This document shows, one piece after another, positions 49,775 to 59,301 of a DNA stretch of 64,000 nucleotides. Each line of letters begins with the position of its first letter. Position 1 is the first letter of the stretch. Location: the NCBI GenBank assembly GCA_041737835.1, contig JBGSQY010000049.1; one strand, written 5' to 3'. The position numbers were made by a program, and so were the translations under genes. A model generated the notes under the pieces. The model was not told the origin of the DNA. It worked only from the letters and a program-made list of their open reading frames with translations, and did not search any database. The DNA is from Bythopirellula sp041737835 (lineage in GTDB: Bacteria; Planctomycetota; Planctomycetia; Pirellulales; Lacipirellulaceae).

Positions 49775-50620
49775 CTATTTGGCAGCCACGGCATGCTGCT
49801 GTTGTTCGCCCAGTCCTTGCACGCCCAGCCGCATCGTTTGTCCCGGCTGTAAGAAAACCATCGGCTTTTGGCCCATGCCGACGCCGGGGGGTGTACCAGT
49901 CGTGATGACATCTCCTGGCCGTAACGACATAAATTGGCTGATGTAGCTGACCAAAGTTTTCACGCCGAAAATCATCGTGCTCGTCGAGCCGTTCTGATAT
50001 CGATGGCCATCCACTTCGAGCCACAAATCCAGTTGTTGCGGATCGGGAATCTCATCTTTTGTCACAAGCCAAGGACCCAGTGGAGCAAAAGTATCGCAGC
50101 CTTTACCTTTATCCCACGTGCCGCAGCGGTCTTTCTGGAAGGACCGCTCTGAGACGTCATTCACCACGCAGTAGCCCGCGACATAATCCAATGCCGTTTC
50201 TTCAGTGACATACTTCGCATGCTTGCCGATCACGACTCCCAGTTCGACTTCCCAATCGGTCTTGGTCGATCTCCGGGGAATCTCCACGTCGTCGTACGGC
50301 CCAGAAATCGCCGTCGTGGCCTTCATGAAGATCACCGGCTCGGTGGGGATTTGAGCACCGGTTTCCGCGGCGTGGTCGGCGTAGTTCAAACCGATGCCAA
50401 TGATTTTGCTTGTTCCCGCAACGCATGGTCCAAGCCGTACGCCTTGGTTGACCACTGGTAAAGTGTTGATGTCGAGTTTCTGCAGCTTTATCAGCGACTC
50501 TTCCGATAACGCGTCACCGCTAAGATCGTCGATCTGACCCTCCAAAGAGCGAATTTGTCCCGCCGCATCGAGCAATCCTGGTTTTTCTTGGCCGCGTTCG
50601 CCAAATCTCAAAAGCTTCAT
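49775..50620 (-). CDS. FAH family hydrolase, candidate 2,4-diketo-3-deoxy-L-fuconate hydrolase
   Basis: A 281-residue fumarylacetoacetate-hydrolase-type protein. It shows IGIGLNYADHAAETG, FMKATTAISGPYDDVEIPR, DWEVELGVVIGKHAKYV (metal-binding Glu), GYCVVNDVSERSFQ and TPPGVGMGQKPMVFL. In L-fucose and L-rhamnose routes that avoid phosphorylation, such enzymes split the diketo acid to pyruvate and lactate. It converges on the dehydrogenase gene, five bases apart. AAGGAG precedes its start. Confidence 0.87.
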   Translation of the reverse strand: MKLLRFGERGQEKPGLLDAAGQIRSLEGQIDDLSGDALSEESLIKLQKLDINTLPVVNQGVRLGPCVAGTSKIIGIGLNYADHAAETGAQIPTEPVIFMKATTAISGPYDDVEIPRRSTKTDWEVELGVVIGKHAKYVTEETALDYVAGYCVVNDVSERSFQKDRCGTWDKGKGCDTFAPLGPWLVTKDEIPDPQQLDLWLEVDGHRYQNGSTSTMIFGVKTLVSYISQFMSLRPGDVITTGTPPGVGMGQKPMVFLQPGQTMRLGVQGLGEQQQHAVAAK

Positions 50621-50807
50621 AGGAACTCCTTGGACAATCAGCCACGGATGGCAACAGGCTCAATTGGCAAAAGATAACGGTTGGTCAACGTTAAAACAAA
50701 AATCAAATTGAAAATTGGGGGTTTCACAATGGCTTTTCATGGTCGAAGATGCCGAAGCAGCAGCTATTGCGATTCATTGCACTCCAAAACCAATCGAGGA
50801 ACGAACT

Positions 50808-51773
50808 ATGGGGAAAAACTCGTTCCAAATTGTCGTGCTCGATGGCTATACCTTAGCCGCAGAGGACCTGAGCTGGGAAGGGCTGCAAGCCCTGGGGCAT
50901 TGTGCGATCTACGACCGCACTCCCGAAGACAAGATTGTTGAGCGCACCCAGGATGCCGACGCGGTTCTTATCAATAAAATTGCCTTAAGAGCGGCCTCAC
51001 TCGAGCAACTGCCAAAATTGAAATACATCGGTGTCACCGCGACGGGGACCAATATCGTCCATCTTGCTGCCGCAAAATCCCAGGGCATCGTGGTGACGAA
51101 TGTTCCGGGTTACGCCACCCGTTCGGTGGCGCAATTGGTCTTTGCCCATTTGCTCAACTTGACCCAAGGCGTGGGAGATCACGCGGCCGCCGTGCGTGCC
51201 GGTCAGTGGTCGTCGTGCCCTGATTTTAGCTTTTGGAACACGCCCCAAATTGAACTCGCCGGGCTCACGATGGGAATCGTCGGCTTTGGAGCCATCGGCC
51301 GAGAAGTGGCCAAGCTGGCCGATGCCTTCGGGATGAAAGTCTTAGCGACGAGCCGTTCCCCCGTGCAGCGGCCCAGTTACGTGAGCATGGTCGACATCGA
51401 CATCATGTTTCGCATCGCCGACGTGATTTCACTGCATTGTCCGCTCACGCCCGAAACACAGGAATTGGTGAATCGCAAACGGCTCAGCAAAATGAAACGC
51501 ACGGCGTTTCTCATCAATACGGGCCGCGGGCAGCTGATTGATGAAGTGGCGCTCGCCGAAGCATTGACTTCGCGGCAGCTTGCCGGTGCTGGTCTCGACG
51601 TACTCTCGGTCGAGCCGCCCCCCACTGACCATCCCTTGCTTACTGCACCGAACTGCTACATCACACCCCATCTTGCCTGGGCAACTCACAGCGCGCGGCA
51701 ACGTTTGTTGCAGACGGTCGTCGATAATCTGGCGGGGTTTCAGGCGGGCACGCCCAAGAACGTCGTCAACTGA
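50808..51773 (+). CDS. D-2-hydroxyacid dehydrogenase
   Basis: A 321-residue NAD-dependent dehydrogenase. The nucleotide site is GIVGFGAIGREVAKLA, the catalytic Arg is in LINTGRGQLIDE, the acidic partner is in AGAGLDVLSVEPPP, and the His is in YITPHLAWAT. It most resembles glycerate/hydroxypyruvate-type dehydrogenases. Near the fucose genes it could reduce or oxidise a 2-keto or 2-hydroxy acid such as lactate. The ATG at 50808 has GAGGAA upstream; an earlier ATG at 50715 gives a featureless extension. Confidence 0.85.
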   Translation: MGKNSFQIVVLDGYTLAAEDLSWEGLQALGHCAIYDRTPEDKIVERTQDADAVLINKIALRAASLEQLPKLKYIGVTATGTNIVHLAAAKSQGIVVTNVPGYATRSVAQLVFAHLLNLTQGVGDHAAAVRAGQWSSCPDFSFWNTPQIELAGLTMGIVGFGAIGREVAKLADAFGMKVLATSRSPVQRPSYVSMVDIDIMFRIADVISLHCPLTPETQELVNRKRLSKMKRTAFLINTGRGQLIDEVALAEALTSRQLAGAGLDVLSVEPPPTDHPLLTAPNCYITPHLAWATHSARQRLLQTVVDNLAGFQAGTPKNVVN

Positions 51774-51775
51774 GT

Positions 51776-52234
51776 TCACCGGTACTCACAGAGTTCCAGC
51801 AGGTTATCTTCCGGATCGCGAAAGTAAACGAGTCGCTTCTTTGCTCCGCCGGCATATTTCACTTGGGTATCGGGAACGGATTTCACATCGCTTTGAAATG
51901 AAACTCCTGCCGCTTGCAATCGCGTGACCAGCGAATCAATCTCCGAAACTCGAAATGCCATGTGCCGTAGACCAAAAACATGCGGCGCATTTGGCACGGC
52001 GGGCTCAATGGCAGCCGGTGCCCGATAGTCGATCAGTTCAATCCGTGGCCCCGATGGCAAATCAAGATAGACTACATCCGCTTCGACGCCCGACAATCCG
52101 ACCGTCTCGTCGATCCACGCTCCTGAGATAGTCACTTGCTTAGTGACCGTGAAGCCCAGCACGTCGCGATAAAAAACCGTCATTCGTTCCAAATCGCGAA
52201 CGACGATATTCACATGGTCAATCGATTCAATCAT
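51776..52234 (-). CDS. VOC family protein (glyoxalase/methylmalonyl-CoA epimerase-like)
   Basis: A 152-residue protein of the vicinal oxygen chelate fold with paired beta-alpha-beta-beta-beta motifs: SIDHVNIVVRDLERMTVFYRDVLGF and then GLRHMAFRVSEIDSLVTRL, VYFRDPEDNLLELCEY. The metal-binding residues His, His and Glu are visible in these stretches. The substrate is unknown. It overlaps nothing; the preceding convergent dehydrogenase ends two bases away. Confidence 0.82.
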   Translation of the reverse strand: MIESIDHVNIVVRDLERMTVFYRDVLGFTVTKQVTISGAWIDETVGLSGVEADVVYLDLPSGPRIELIDYRAPAAIEPAVPNAPHVFGLRHMAFRVSEIDSLVTRLQAAGVSFQSDVKSVPDTQVKYAGGAKKRLVYFRDPEDNLLELCEYR

Positions 52235-52241
52235 TGCCGCG

Positions 52242-53621
52242 TCAAACCACCTTCGTTACGCCCGGCACGGGGACGGGGTAGTTGCCTTTGGCATCTGGCA
52301 CGACCGGCGGCGCTGCGGCGAAATTGTATTCCTTGGGCGAAAGGTCAATCTCGGAATTGATCGCTTCGTCCCACTCCATCATTTTGCCGGAGTAGGTCGC
52401 CATGCGCCCCATGATGGCGGTCATCGTGCTGTGAGCGCCGTACTCCGCTTCGTTGTAAGGTTTCCCTTCGCGAATCGCGGCAAACAGATGATCGTGTTCC
52501 AACTGATAAGGATCGGCGCGTTCGCCGTCGTATTTCCATTCGCCTTCAGGAGACTTAATCATGCCCCCGCTGATGTTCGAACGGCCTTTCGAGCCCGTGG
52601 CAAATTCGGCGACTTGATTCCAACAGCCATCCATGTGGCGGCATTCACTTAGCATGGTTGAACCATCGGGATACGTAAACTCGACGACATGGTGATCAAA
52701 AATTTGGCCGAAATCAGGCGAAGTTCGGCGTTCACGACCACCCGCTCCCTGAGCAGAAATCGGATGAGCTTGCTTGACCCAGTTGCTGACGTCGATGTTA
52801 TGAATGTGTTGCTCGACAATATGATCGCCGCATAGCCAATCGAAGTAGTACCAATTGTTGACTTGGTATTCCATCTCCGTGGGTTCGTGGCCATACGACT
52901 TATAGAAGTCGCCACGAGTACGCAACCACAACGGCCCGCTGTTCCAGTAAACCCGCGTGAGCAAGATGTCGCCGATCGCGCCGTCCTGCAATCGTTTGAC
53001 GGTTTCGATATAAGCCGGATCATGACGGCGCTGCAAACCCACGCCCACACATAACCCCTTTTCCTCGGCCATTTTGCCGGCCGCTAGAATCTTGCGAATT
53101 CCCGGCGCGTCGACGGCCACCGGTTTTTCCGTGAACACGTGCTTGCCTGCCTTGATGGCGGCTTCCACATGTTGAGGGCGGAAGCCCGGAGGCGTGGCAT
53201 GAATCACAACGTCAACGCCGCTGTCGATAGCTTGTTGATAGGCATCGAGACCAGCGAACTGGCGTTCGGCGGGAACTTGAACGGCAGCAGCTGCTTTATC
53301 AATCGCGTCACTGCCCCAACGCTGTTCCAAAGTCCGCGAAATACGATCGAGCGATTGTTCAATTCGCTTATCGAAGGCGTCGGCCATCGCCCATAACGTG
53401 ACTTTGCCGTTCGTAGACAGAGCTTGCACAGCCGCGTCGTTGCCACGTCCACCACAGCCAATCAACGCGACTTTGATTTCCTTATCGCCTAAGGCTTGGC
53501 CCGCTCGTACTGTACTCAATCCGGTTGCCACAGCCGCCCCTCCCAAAGCCAAAGCGGATGAGGCTTTGACAAACTCACGGCGGGTGGGCAAAGCGGAAGA
53601 AGGTTGAGGTTGATCTGCCAT
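52242..53621 (-). CDS. Gfo/Idh/MocA oxidoreductase with Tat signal
   Basis: About 459 residues. The N terminus SALPTRREFVKASSALALGG is a twin-arginine export signal (RREF). The Rossmann domain has VALIGCGGRGNDAAVQA and VVIHATPPGFRPQHVEAAIKAGK, with KHVFTEKP as the nucleotide/catalytic Lys motif. Such exported MocA proteins are abundant in planctomycetes and probably act on sugars in the periplasm. GGGAG precedes the chosen ATG. The 89-base gap behind it shows nothing notable. Confidence 0.88.
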   Translation of the reverse strand: MADQPQPSSALPTRREFVKASSALALGGAAVATGLSTVRAGQALGDKEIKVALIGCGGRGNDAAVQALSTNGKVTLWAMADAFDKRIEQSLDRISRTLEQRWGSDAIDKAAAAVQVPAERQFAGLDAYQQAIDSGVDVVIHATPPGFRPQHVEAAIKAGKHVFTEKPVAVDAPGIRKILAAGKMAEEKGLCVGVGLQRRHDPAYIETVKRLQDGAIGDILLTRVYWNSGPLWLRTRGDFYKSYGHEPTEMEYQVNNWYYFDWLCGDHIVEQHIHNIDVSNWVKQAHPISAQGAGGRERRTSPDFGQIFDHHVVEFTYPDGSTMLSECRHMDGCWNQVAEFATGSKGRSNISGGMIKSPEGEWKYDGERADPYQLEHDHLFAAIREGKPYNEAEYGAHSTMTAIMGRMATYSGKMMEWDEAINSEIDLSPKEYNFAAAPPVVPDAKGNYPVPVPGVTKVV

Positions 53622-53710
53622 CGCGCGAAACTCCCTACGATCAAGATAAGAGAACGAGTACGACAAGTTCTATTATTATCCGCGATAAGTGAATTCATGC
53701 CAACGGGTTG

Positions 53711-54961
53711 TCACTGATCTTCTTGAGACAGTGTAATTTCCGCGGTGGCCCCTGGTAGGCGTGAATCCGCCGAAACTTTCACCCCGCGGCCTTCTTCGAG
53801 CCGGTCCGCCACGTCCTGCTCGATCCGTTTGATATCGGCGTCCCAAACTTTTTTACGAAGTTCGGCGTTCATCGGTGCGAGGGGCCGAATAATGCGAAAT
53901 CCTACCCCCGTGGCGGGCTCTTCGGTGAACCACCAGGGGCTTGTTGGCAAGTTGGGATCGGAAAGCGTCCACTCCGGGTCATCGGATTGATAACGCGCCG
54001 CACTTCGGCAGTCAGGGGCTTCTACAAGCCAGCTGCCCCCACGAATCGAACGTGGAAACAACTTCACTGGCCAAGCCACGGCTTCCGCCACGGTCACTCC
54101 TTCTTTTAATTTCGAGTAGTGATCGGCGACATATTCATCGAGGACCCATTCAGCGACATTACCGTGCATGTCATAGAGTCCCCAAGGATTGGGTTTCAAC
54201 TGACCGACTTCATGGGTCTGATAATCGGCGTTGTCAGTCGTCCAAGCATAGTCACCAATATTCGCGGCATCGTCGCCGAAGGAATAGGCCGTCGTTGTGC
54301 CCGCTCGGGCCGCGTATTCCCATTCGGCCTCGGTCGGCAATCGAAACTGCTCGCCCGTAATGCCGCTCAGCCACTTGGTGTATTGCTTCGCCGCAAATTG
54401 GCTCATCGTCACCGCGGGCTGCTCGGGCTCTTCACCTGGGCCATAAGTAAAACTTGAATCGTAGAGTGGAGTGGGGCAGGTGATCGCATCCACGTCGAGT
54501 GCTTCCTTCTCCAGGTACTCTTTCACCTTGGGCATCGCCTCAAGTTGTTTCTTAGCCGATTCCATCCGCGTGCCGGTGAATCGCAATTCATCGAGCTTCT
54601 TAAAGATCTCATACTGCTGCATAAAGTTTTGGTATTCGGCCCAAGTCACTTCATGTTTCCCGATCCAGAAAGGTTCGACTTTAACTCGCAATTGGTGACC
54701 TTCATCTTCGCGGCGATTTTCTTCGAATGCTGGGCTTCCCAACAAAAACTCGCCCCCTGGAATGGGAATCATTTCAAACGAAACCGTGCTATCAGGAATG
54801 GTGACGGTATAGGGCACCATGAAACCGCCCCCTTCAATCTCTACTGCGGCCGGCTGGCCAGGGTCTTTGCTCACGATGCCCGGCGTGTCTGCGGCATGCA
54901 GAAAAGAAAGCGGGTTTGAGCCAACACAAATCAACAAGCAGAAAATTGCAGTCAAACGCAC
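53711..54961 (-). CDS. SUMF1/formylglycine-generating-enzyme-like protein
   Basis: A 416-residue exported protein (signal near MRLTAIFCLLICVGSNPLSF; start codon GTG). The FGE-sulfatase fold shows EMIPIPGGEFLLGSP, KHEVTWAEYQNF, PAVTMSQFAAKQYTKWLSG, FRLPTEAEWEYAARAG, NPWGLYDMHGNVAEWVLD and SIRGGSWLVEA. The catalytic cysteine pair of true formylglycine generators is not seen, so it is probably a carbohydrate- or cofactor-binding relative. The start overlaps the end of fhcB by ten bases, so the two may be cotranscribed. Confidence 0.85.
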   Translation of the reverse strand: MRLTAIFCLLICVGSNPLSFLHAADTPGIVSKDPGQPAAVEIEGGGFMVPYTVTIPDSTVSFEMIPIPGGEFLLGSPAFEENRREDEGHQLRVKVEPFWIGKHEVTWAEYQNFMQQYEIFKKLDELRFTGTRMESAKKQLEAMPKVKEYLEKEALDVDAITCPTPLYDSSFTYGPGEEPEQPAVTMSQFAAKQYTKWLSGITGEQFRLPTEAEWEYAARAGTTTAYSFGDDAANIGDYAWTTDNADYQTHEVGQLKPNPWGLYDMHGNVAEWVLDEYVADHYSKLKEGVTVAEAVAWPVKLFPRSIRGGSWLVEAPDCRSAARYQSDDPEWTLSDPNLPTSPWWFTEEPATGVGFRIIRPLAPMNAELRKKVWDADIKRIEQDVADRLEEGRGVKVSADSRLPGATAEITLSQEDQ

Positions 54962-56190
54962 GATGAACCAACTCCCTGTTGAATGGCAGACAGAATCGAG
55001 GCAGCCGTCGGTAATCCGGAATCACAAATGGCTCGCAGCTTCAGCGGCACGCCATCCATTCTAAAGATCGTGCCGCCGCTATGCACGCCGGGTGTAGTCG
55101 TGGTGATCTGGACCGTGGGAGCAAATGACGGCGATTGGCCCGTATCGTCCAATAAAATGGACGGCAGAGTTTTTAATCGCTCACGAACTGCTGGGCTCAA
55201 ACATTCAAGGGATTCGCTCCCAAGAATCACCACGGCATCGGCTTCGCCTTGCTCTAGCACGGCATTGGCTGAATAGGCATAGGGATCGTAGCGCGGATAG
55301 CCTAAGGCGAAATTTACACCGCAGGGATAACCCGTTTGCCAGGCCAACACGTTCTCGATCTGCGTGCCGCCCAATCCCACCGCTACGCTGCGAGAGCGAT
55401 TGTTGAGTTGTCGAACCAACAAGAACAACGATTTAATTTCTGCCTGCCCGCCAATGCCCGGTCCAAACAGAACTGCGGAGTAATTCACTTCTTGCAACCA
55501 GCTTGTAAGCTGTTTTAACTTTTCGACATCAATTCCAGCGATTGTCTTTGGCTCAATCTCAATGCCAGCAACGATCGCGCGTATGGTAACGATTGCCGCA
55601 AGCACATTTTCATGTCCGATGTTGAAAGTCAGATCGTCTTTCTGCTCGAAAGTCGAGTTAATAGAGATGATGCGGCGATTGCCAGCAAAGAATCTTCCCG
55701 TCGGAGCAAGAAATCGCTTAGATAGCTCTGGATGGGTTCTCTCTGGATCAGCTCCCCAGAGAACCACCACATCGGCCCGTTGTTTGATTTCGCCCAAGGT
55801 GCACGTCGAAATGCCGACAGATTGCAGGGCGACAATCGCATCGCGATGAAACGCGGGAATGGCCGGATCGATCGTCGCCCCCAAATGATCTGCGAGTGCA
55901 ACGGCCGCCCGCTGCGTTTCCACAGTGCTGCCAGACAAGCCATAAAGCAGCGGCGACTTGGCCTCTGCCAAAAACTCCGCAGCTCGCTCGATTGCAACAG
56001 ACTGCGAAACATCATGTCCATCGACTTTCGCTTGGGGGCCTTCATCTAGCGAACGACCTTTTAATCGGGCCGTGCAAAGCGGGCACGCATTTTTAACTTC
56101 AACGATCTGCTGCTTATCGATGCGCAGCGTGATCTCCTCGCAAACCAAGCCGCATGCCGCGCACGTCACGTTGTCGATGGTTGTTGTCAT
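54952..56190 (-). CDS. fhcB: FhcB/FwdB-like subunit of the formyltransferase/hydrolase complex
   Basis: A 412-residue relative of formylmethanofuran dehydrogenase subunit B. The N terminus keeps a 4Fe-4S-type pattern C10-x2-C13-x3-C17-x18-C36. In the archaeal enzyme the Mo/W-binding Cys-His pair follows; here the corresponding place (about 114-115) is Phe-His in IPAFHRDAI. Thus the pterin-bound active site has probably been lost, as in methylotroph Fhc complexes, which use only the formyl-transfer/hydrolysis activities. Later blocks GISTCTLGEIKQRADVVVLWG and ADAVVILGSESLECLSP are typical. It starts one base after the fhcC stop. Confidence 0.88.
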   Translation of the reverse strand: MTTTIDNVTCAACGLVCEEITLRIDKQQIVEVKNACPLCTARLKGRSLDEGPQAKVDGHDVSQSVAIERAAEFLAEAKSPLLYGLSGSTVETQRAAVALADHLGATIDPAIPAFHRDAIVALQSVGISTCTLGEIKQRADVVVLWGADPERTHPELSKRFLAPTGRFFAGNRRIISINSTFEQKDDLTFNIGHENVLAAIVTIRAIVAGIEIEPKTIAGIDVEKLKQLTSWLQEVNYSAVLFGPGIGGQAEIKSLFLLVRQLNNRSRSVAVGLGGTQIENVLAWQTGYPCGVNFALGYPRYDPYAYSANAVLEQGEADAVVILGSESLECLSPAVRERLKTLPSILLDDTGQSPSFAPTVQITTTTPGVHSGGTIFRMDGVPLKLRAICDSGLPTAASILSAIQQGVGSSCV

Positions 56191-56191
56191 G

Positions 56192-57004
56192 CTAGCTCGC
56201 TAGGAAAACCTCGCCCCGTCCCGTCGCTAAGAAGTCGCCGTTGTACTGGTGCCACTGGCGATTAGCATTCCAAAGGTCGTTTTCATATCCCAGCGTTTGC
56301 AGTTGCCGGCCGACCATGCCCAGCACCGGTGCATGAGACGTGCAGGCGTAGCGAAACGTGGGCAAAAGCTGCATGGTCTTATTTCCCGATAGGCAAAGCG
56401 TGCCCCGTTTCATTCCGAGTCCAAGACTCGCGCCGCATTCTCCGCCAATCACAATTGTCCCCGCCAACATGTCGCGTCCGACGCAGTGGCCAGCGTTTCC
56501 ACGAATGGCAATCAGTCCACGTCGCATACGAGTACCAACGTCATGGCCGGCATCACCCATGACTATGATCGTGCCACCGGTCATCCCGCGCGTTGACCCA
56601 GCACGTGCACCGCCGACCGAGTTACCCGCCGAACCTGTGACATGAATGGTGCCACCTTGCATCTCAAGCCCCACACCATCGCCGGCATGGCCAACGATCT
56701 CGATTTCGCCTCCTTGCATAGCGCTTCCCACTTCGCGGCCAGCATTGCCTTCGACTCGAATCTTGCCAGAATTCATCTTCGCGCCGAGGCCCACCGCGGT
56801 GGAAAGGTCGCCCACAAACTGCAGCTTTCCATCTTCAAGATCGCCAGAAATCTCAAAAAAATCAGCAACAGCTTGCTTCTCTCTCCCCAGATAAATCTCC
56901 GTGCGCAAAATCTGGGCGATCGGTTGATCGGCCAACGCTTCGGGCGTAATTCCCGCCAGTTCCAGCGGGCAAGAAACGCCTGTCTTGAGAGTGAAAGTGA
57001 GCAT
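56192..57004 (-). CDS. fhcC: FhcC/FwdC-like subunit of the formyltransferase/hydrolase complex
   Basis: A 270-residue protein built from a right-handed beta-helix of short glycine repeats: GNAGREVGSAMQGGEIEIVGHAG and so on, each turn having GxxxGxxMxxGxI. This is the glutamate-synthase C-terminal-type fold of FwdC. It scaffolds the complex of FhcA, FhcB and FhcD that releases formate from formyl-H4MPT in planctomycetes. It diverges from mobA with an 84-base gap. Confidence 0.92.
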   Translation of the reverse strand: MLTFTLKTGVSCPLELAGITPEALADQPIAQILRTEIYLGREKQAVADFFEISGDLEDGKLQFVGDLSTAVGLGAKMNSGKIRVEGNAGREVGSAMQGGEIEIVGHAGDGVGLEMQGGTIHVTGSAGNSVGGARAGSTRGMTGGTIIVMGDAGHDVGTRMRRGLIAIRGNAGHCVGRDMLAGTIVIGGECGASLGLGMKRGTLCLSGNKTMQLLPTFRYACTSHAPVLGMVGRQLQTLGYENDLWNANRQWHQYNGDFLATGRGEVFLAS

Positions 57005-57088
57005 GTTCTTAGCGTAAGCTGCGAATCCTTGATCGCAAAGCCATAAACAGACGTTTGCACGCTCGGAATTTCACGGGAGAATCAGCCC

Positions 57089-57697
57089 ATGCAACGAGGT
57101 GCGATCATTTTGTGTGGGGGCCAATCCAGCCGCATGGGCGTTGATAAGGCTCTCTTGCCATTCGGCGATGAAACGATGCTCCAGCGCGTCGTGCGAATCG
57201 TTGGCACCCAGGTCACATCCAAACACACGGTAGTCGTCGCTTCTTCACAGCAAGAATTGCCTGAACTTCCAACACTCGTTTGCCGCGACGACGAAGAATA
57301 CCGCGGACCACTCGCAGCGATGGCACGTGGACTCGCCGCACTTCCAAATGATGTGGAGGCGGTGTTCATCACCGGTTGTGACGCTCCTTTGTTATTACCG
57401 GAGGTTATCGATTTCTTGTTTGCCGAACTTGGTTCCGCAGATGCCGTCGTTCCCCATGATGCCGAGCACCTGCATCCCCTTTGCGCCGTTTACAGTGTTG
57501 GCGTTCAAGAAAGAATTGAGAAACAAATCAGTCAGGGCCAACATTCGTTATATCAATTCATCAAGCAACTCGATGCGAATTTGATTGATACTGATATTCT
57601 GCGACCGATAGATCCCGAACTTCTCTCGCTTCGAAATCTCAATAGCCACGACGATTACTTGTCGGCACTCGCCGCCGCCGGATTTTCAACACCATAG
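57089..57697 (+). CDS. mobA: Molybdenum cofactor guanylyltransferase
   Basis: A 202-residue nucleotidyltransferase that attaches GMP to molybdopterin. It starts with AIILCGGQSSRMGVDKALLPFGD, the GxxSRMGxDK motif, and has FITGCDAPLLLPE with the metal-binding Asp and HDAEHLHPLCAVYSV. It is divergent from fhcC and converges on fhcA, whose stop lies 43 bases inside it. Its location inside the fhc genes is unexpected, given that the FhcB active site seems degenerate. Confidence 0.93.
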   Translation: MQRGAIILCGGQSSRMGVDKALLPFGDETMLQRVVRIVGTQVTSKHTVVVASSQQELPELPTLVCRDDEEYRGPLAAMARGLAALPNDVEAVFITGCDAPLLLPEVIDFLFAELGSADAVVPHDAEHLHPLCAVYSVGVQERIEKQISQGQHSLYQFIKQLDANLIDTDILRPIDPELLSLRNLNSHDDYLSALAAAGFSTP

Positions 57698-59301
57698 TTT
57701 TGCCAACTCACCGAATAGTTGTCTTCAAACCAAGTTTTGATGTCGGGCTCAAGTTCGCGATCATACTCCCGCTCGATGTGCAGCACCCTCCCGACGGGCG
57801 TGCTGCGAATCTCTCCCTGTTCGACAACAATCTCGCCCGACTTCATCACCAATCGTGGCAATTCGAACATTGTTTCCTTATTCTCGTGCGGCGTGTAAAT
57901 CGTAATGTCGGCATCCGCGCCGGGCCCCAAATGGCCTTTGTCTTTTAGTCCCAAAATTCGCGCCGGACCGGCACGGGTGATAATCGCGATTTCGTTGAGT
58001 GTGTACTCGCGATTAAGATCCGCCAGGCAAGATCGCTTGAGCAGCGTTGGCGGGCAATCTTTCAGCATGTCGCTGCGATAAGTCCGATCCATCAGTAACC
58101 GAATGATTTGCGGGTAGGCCAAAAACGAACCGCCGTTGGGGTGATCGGTGCTCATCACGACACGCCAGGGATCCTCGACCAGCAAATACCACTCCAGCCC
58201 AATCGCCCACTGCAAGGCATGTACGAGTGACTTGTTCTTATAAGTAATCGGCGAAACCCCGCAACCCGCTTCCATCTCGACGTCGCAGCTAATCCATTTC
58301 GTGCCGTAAAGATTCGCGAGAAAATGCCCCAACGGGCCGTCGCCCGTCATGCTTGTTGTTTCGCCGAACAAAACTTGCCCCACGTCGACCGTCAAATTTT
58401 CGTGGGCGTTCACATAGTCGGCAAGCTGCGCAACCTTGCTGTTGAATGTTCCTTCATCAGCATCACCGCCGCCGTAGCTGTGGAACTGAATATGCGTGAG
58501 ATGACCTCGGCGTCCTTCCAGGGCGTTCATCGTTTCCAGCGTCGTCTGCCAATTGCCGGGCATTCCCAACTGATTGCAATGAATATGAACCGGGTGGGGT
58601 AATTGTAGCTCCGCGGCAGCATGCGCAACCGAGGTGATAATTTGCCTTGGCGTGACATTAAAGTTGGGAACTACGTCATCAAATCCCGTGTTGCGTGAAC
58701 CGCTCGCCGATTTCCAAGTTTCAACGCCGCCGGGGTTCACGAGCTTGGGGGCGTAACCTTTCCCCGCCGCCAACAGCCAAGCCATGAAAGCTCGCAACTT
58801 CTGCGGCTCATTCTGTTCGATCGCCCGCATGATGTAGTGGTTGTTGCCCATCAGCAGATAGCACCCTTTGTCGAGGCATGGCGTGTCGGCAAACTCCTCG
58901 TGGGCATGGGCGGCCAACAACGGTGGCACGGCCGCGTCAAAGGCGGTGGTGTAACCCAAAGCTGCGTATTGGTATCCCGTGGCAAATGTGCTGGGGACGC
59001 TCCCGCGTGTCCCGCTGCGAGTTAGCGGCGTCCGCCGCATGGGTTCGGCTTGGCGATGATCTTCGGGTCGAAACTTGCGCGCCGCGTTGACCTTGGGGCC
59101 CGCGATATGACAGTGCATGTCGATTCCACCCGGCATGACGACCAGGCCCTTGGCGTCGATGGTTCGCGCGGGCCGAGCTTTGGAATCGCTCGGCGCGGGC
59201 ACAATCTTACCGTCTTCGATCCACAGGTCGCGCACCTCGCCGTCGATGCCGTTGGCCGGATCGTAAATCGTTCCCCCCGAGATCTTCGTGAAATCGCCCA
59301 T
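57655..59301 (-). CDS. fhcA: FhcA/FwdA-like subunit, formyl hydrolase
   Basis: About 548 residues, an amidohydrolase-fold protein. The metal-binding start is GGIDMHCHIAGPKVNAARKF. Later blocks include HIHCNQLGMPGN, HLTHIQFHSYGG and MSTDHPNGGSF with the catalytic Asp. FhcA hydrolyses formylmethanofuran to formate. The start at 59301 (MGDFTKISGGTIYDP) aligns with the family; an upstream ATG at 59367 adds 22 residues with no known feature. FhcD is not in the window. Confidence 0.94.
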   Translation of the reverse strand: MGDFTKISGGTIYDPANGIDGEVRDLWIEDGKIVPAPSDSKARPARTIDAKGLVVMPGGIDMHCHIAGPKVNAARKFRPEDHRQAEPMRRTPLTRSGTRGSVPSTFATGYQYAALGYTTAFDAAVPPLLAAHAHEEFADTPCLDKGCYLLMGNNHYIMRAIEQNEPQKLRAFMAWLLAAGKGYAPKLVNPGGVETWKSASGSRNTGFDDVVPNFNVTPRQIITSVAHAAAELQLPHPVHIHCNQLGMPGNWQTTLETMNALEGRRGHLTHIQFHSYGGGDADEGTFNSKVAQLADYVNAHENLTVDVGQVLFGETTSMTGDGPLGHFLANLYGTKWISCDVEMEAGCGVSPITYKNKSLVHALQWAIGLEWYLLVEDPWRVVMSTDHPNGGSFLAYPQIIRLLMDRTYRSDMLKDCPPTLLKRSCLADLNREYTLNEIAIITRAGPARILGLKDKGHLGPGADADITIYTPHENKETMFELPRLVMKSGEIVVEQGEIRSTPVGRVLHIEREYDRELEPDIKTWFEDNYSVSWQNYGVENPAAASADK

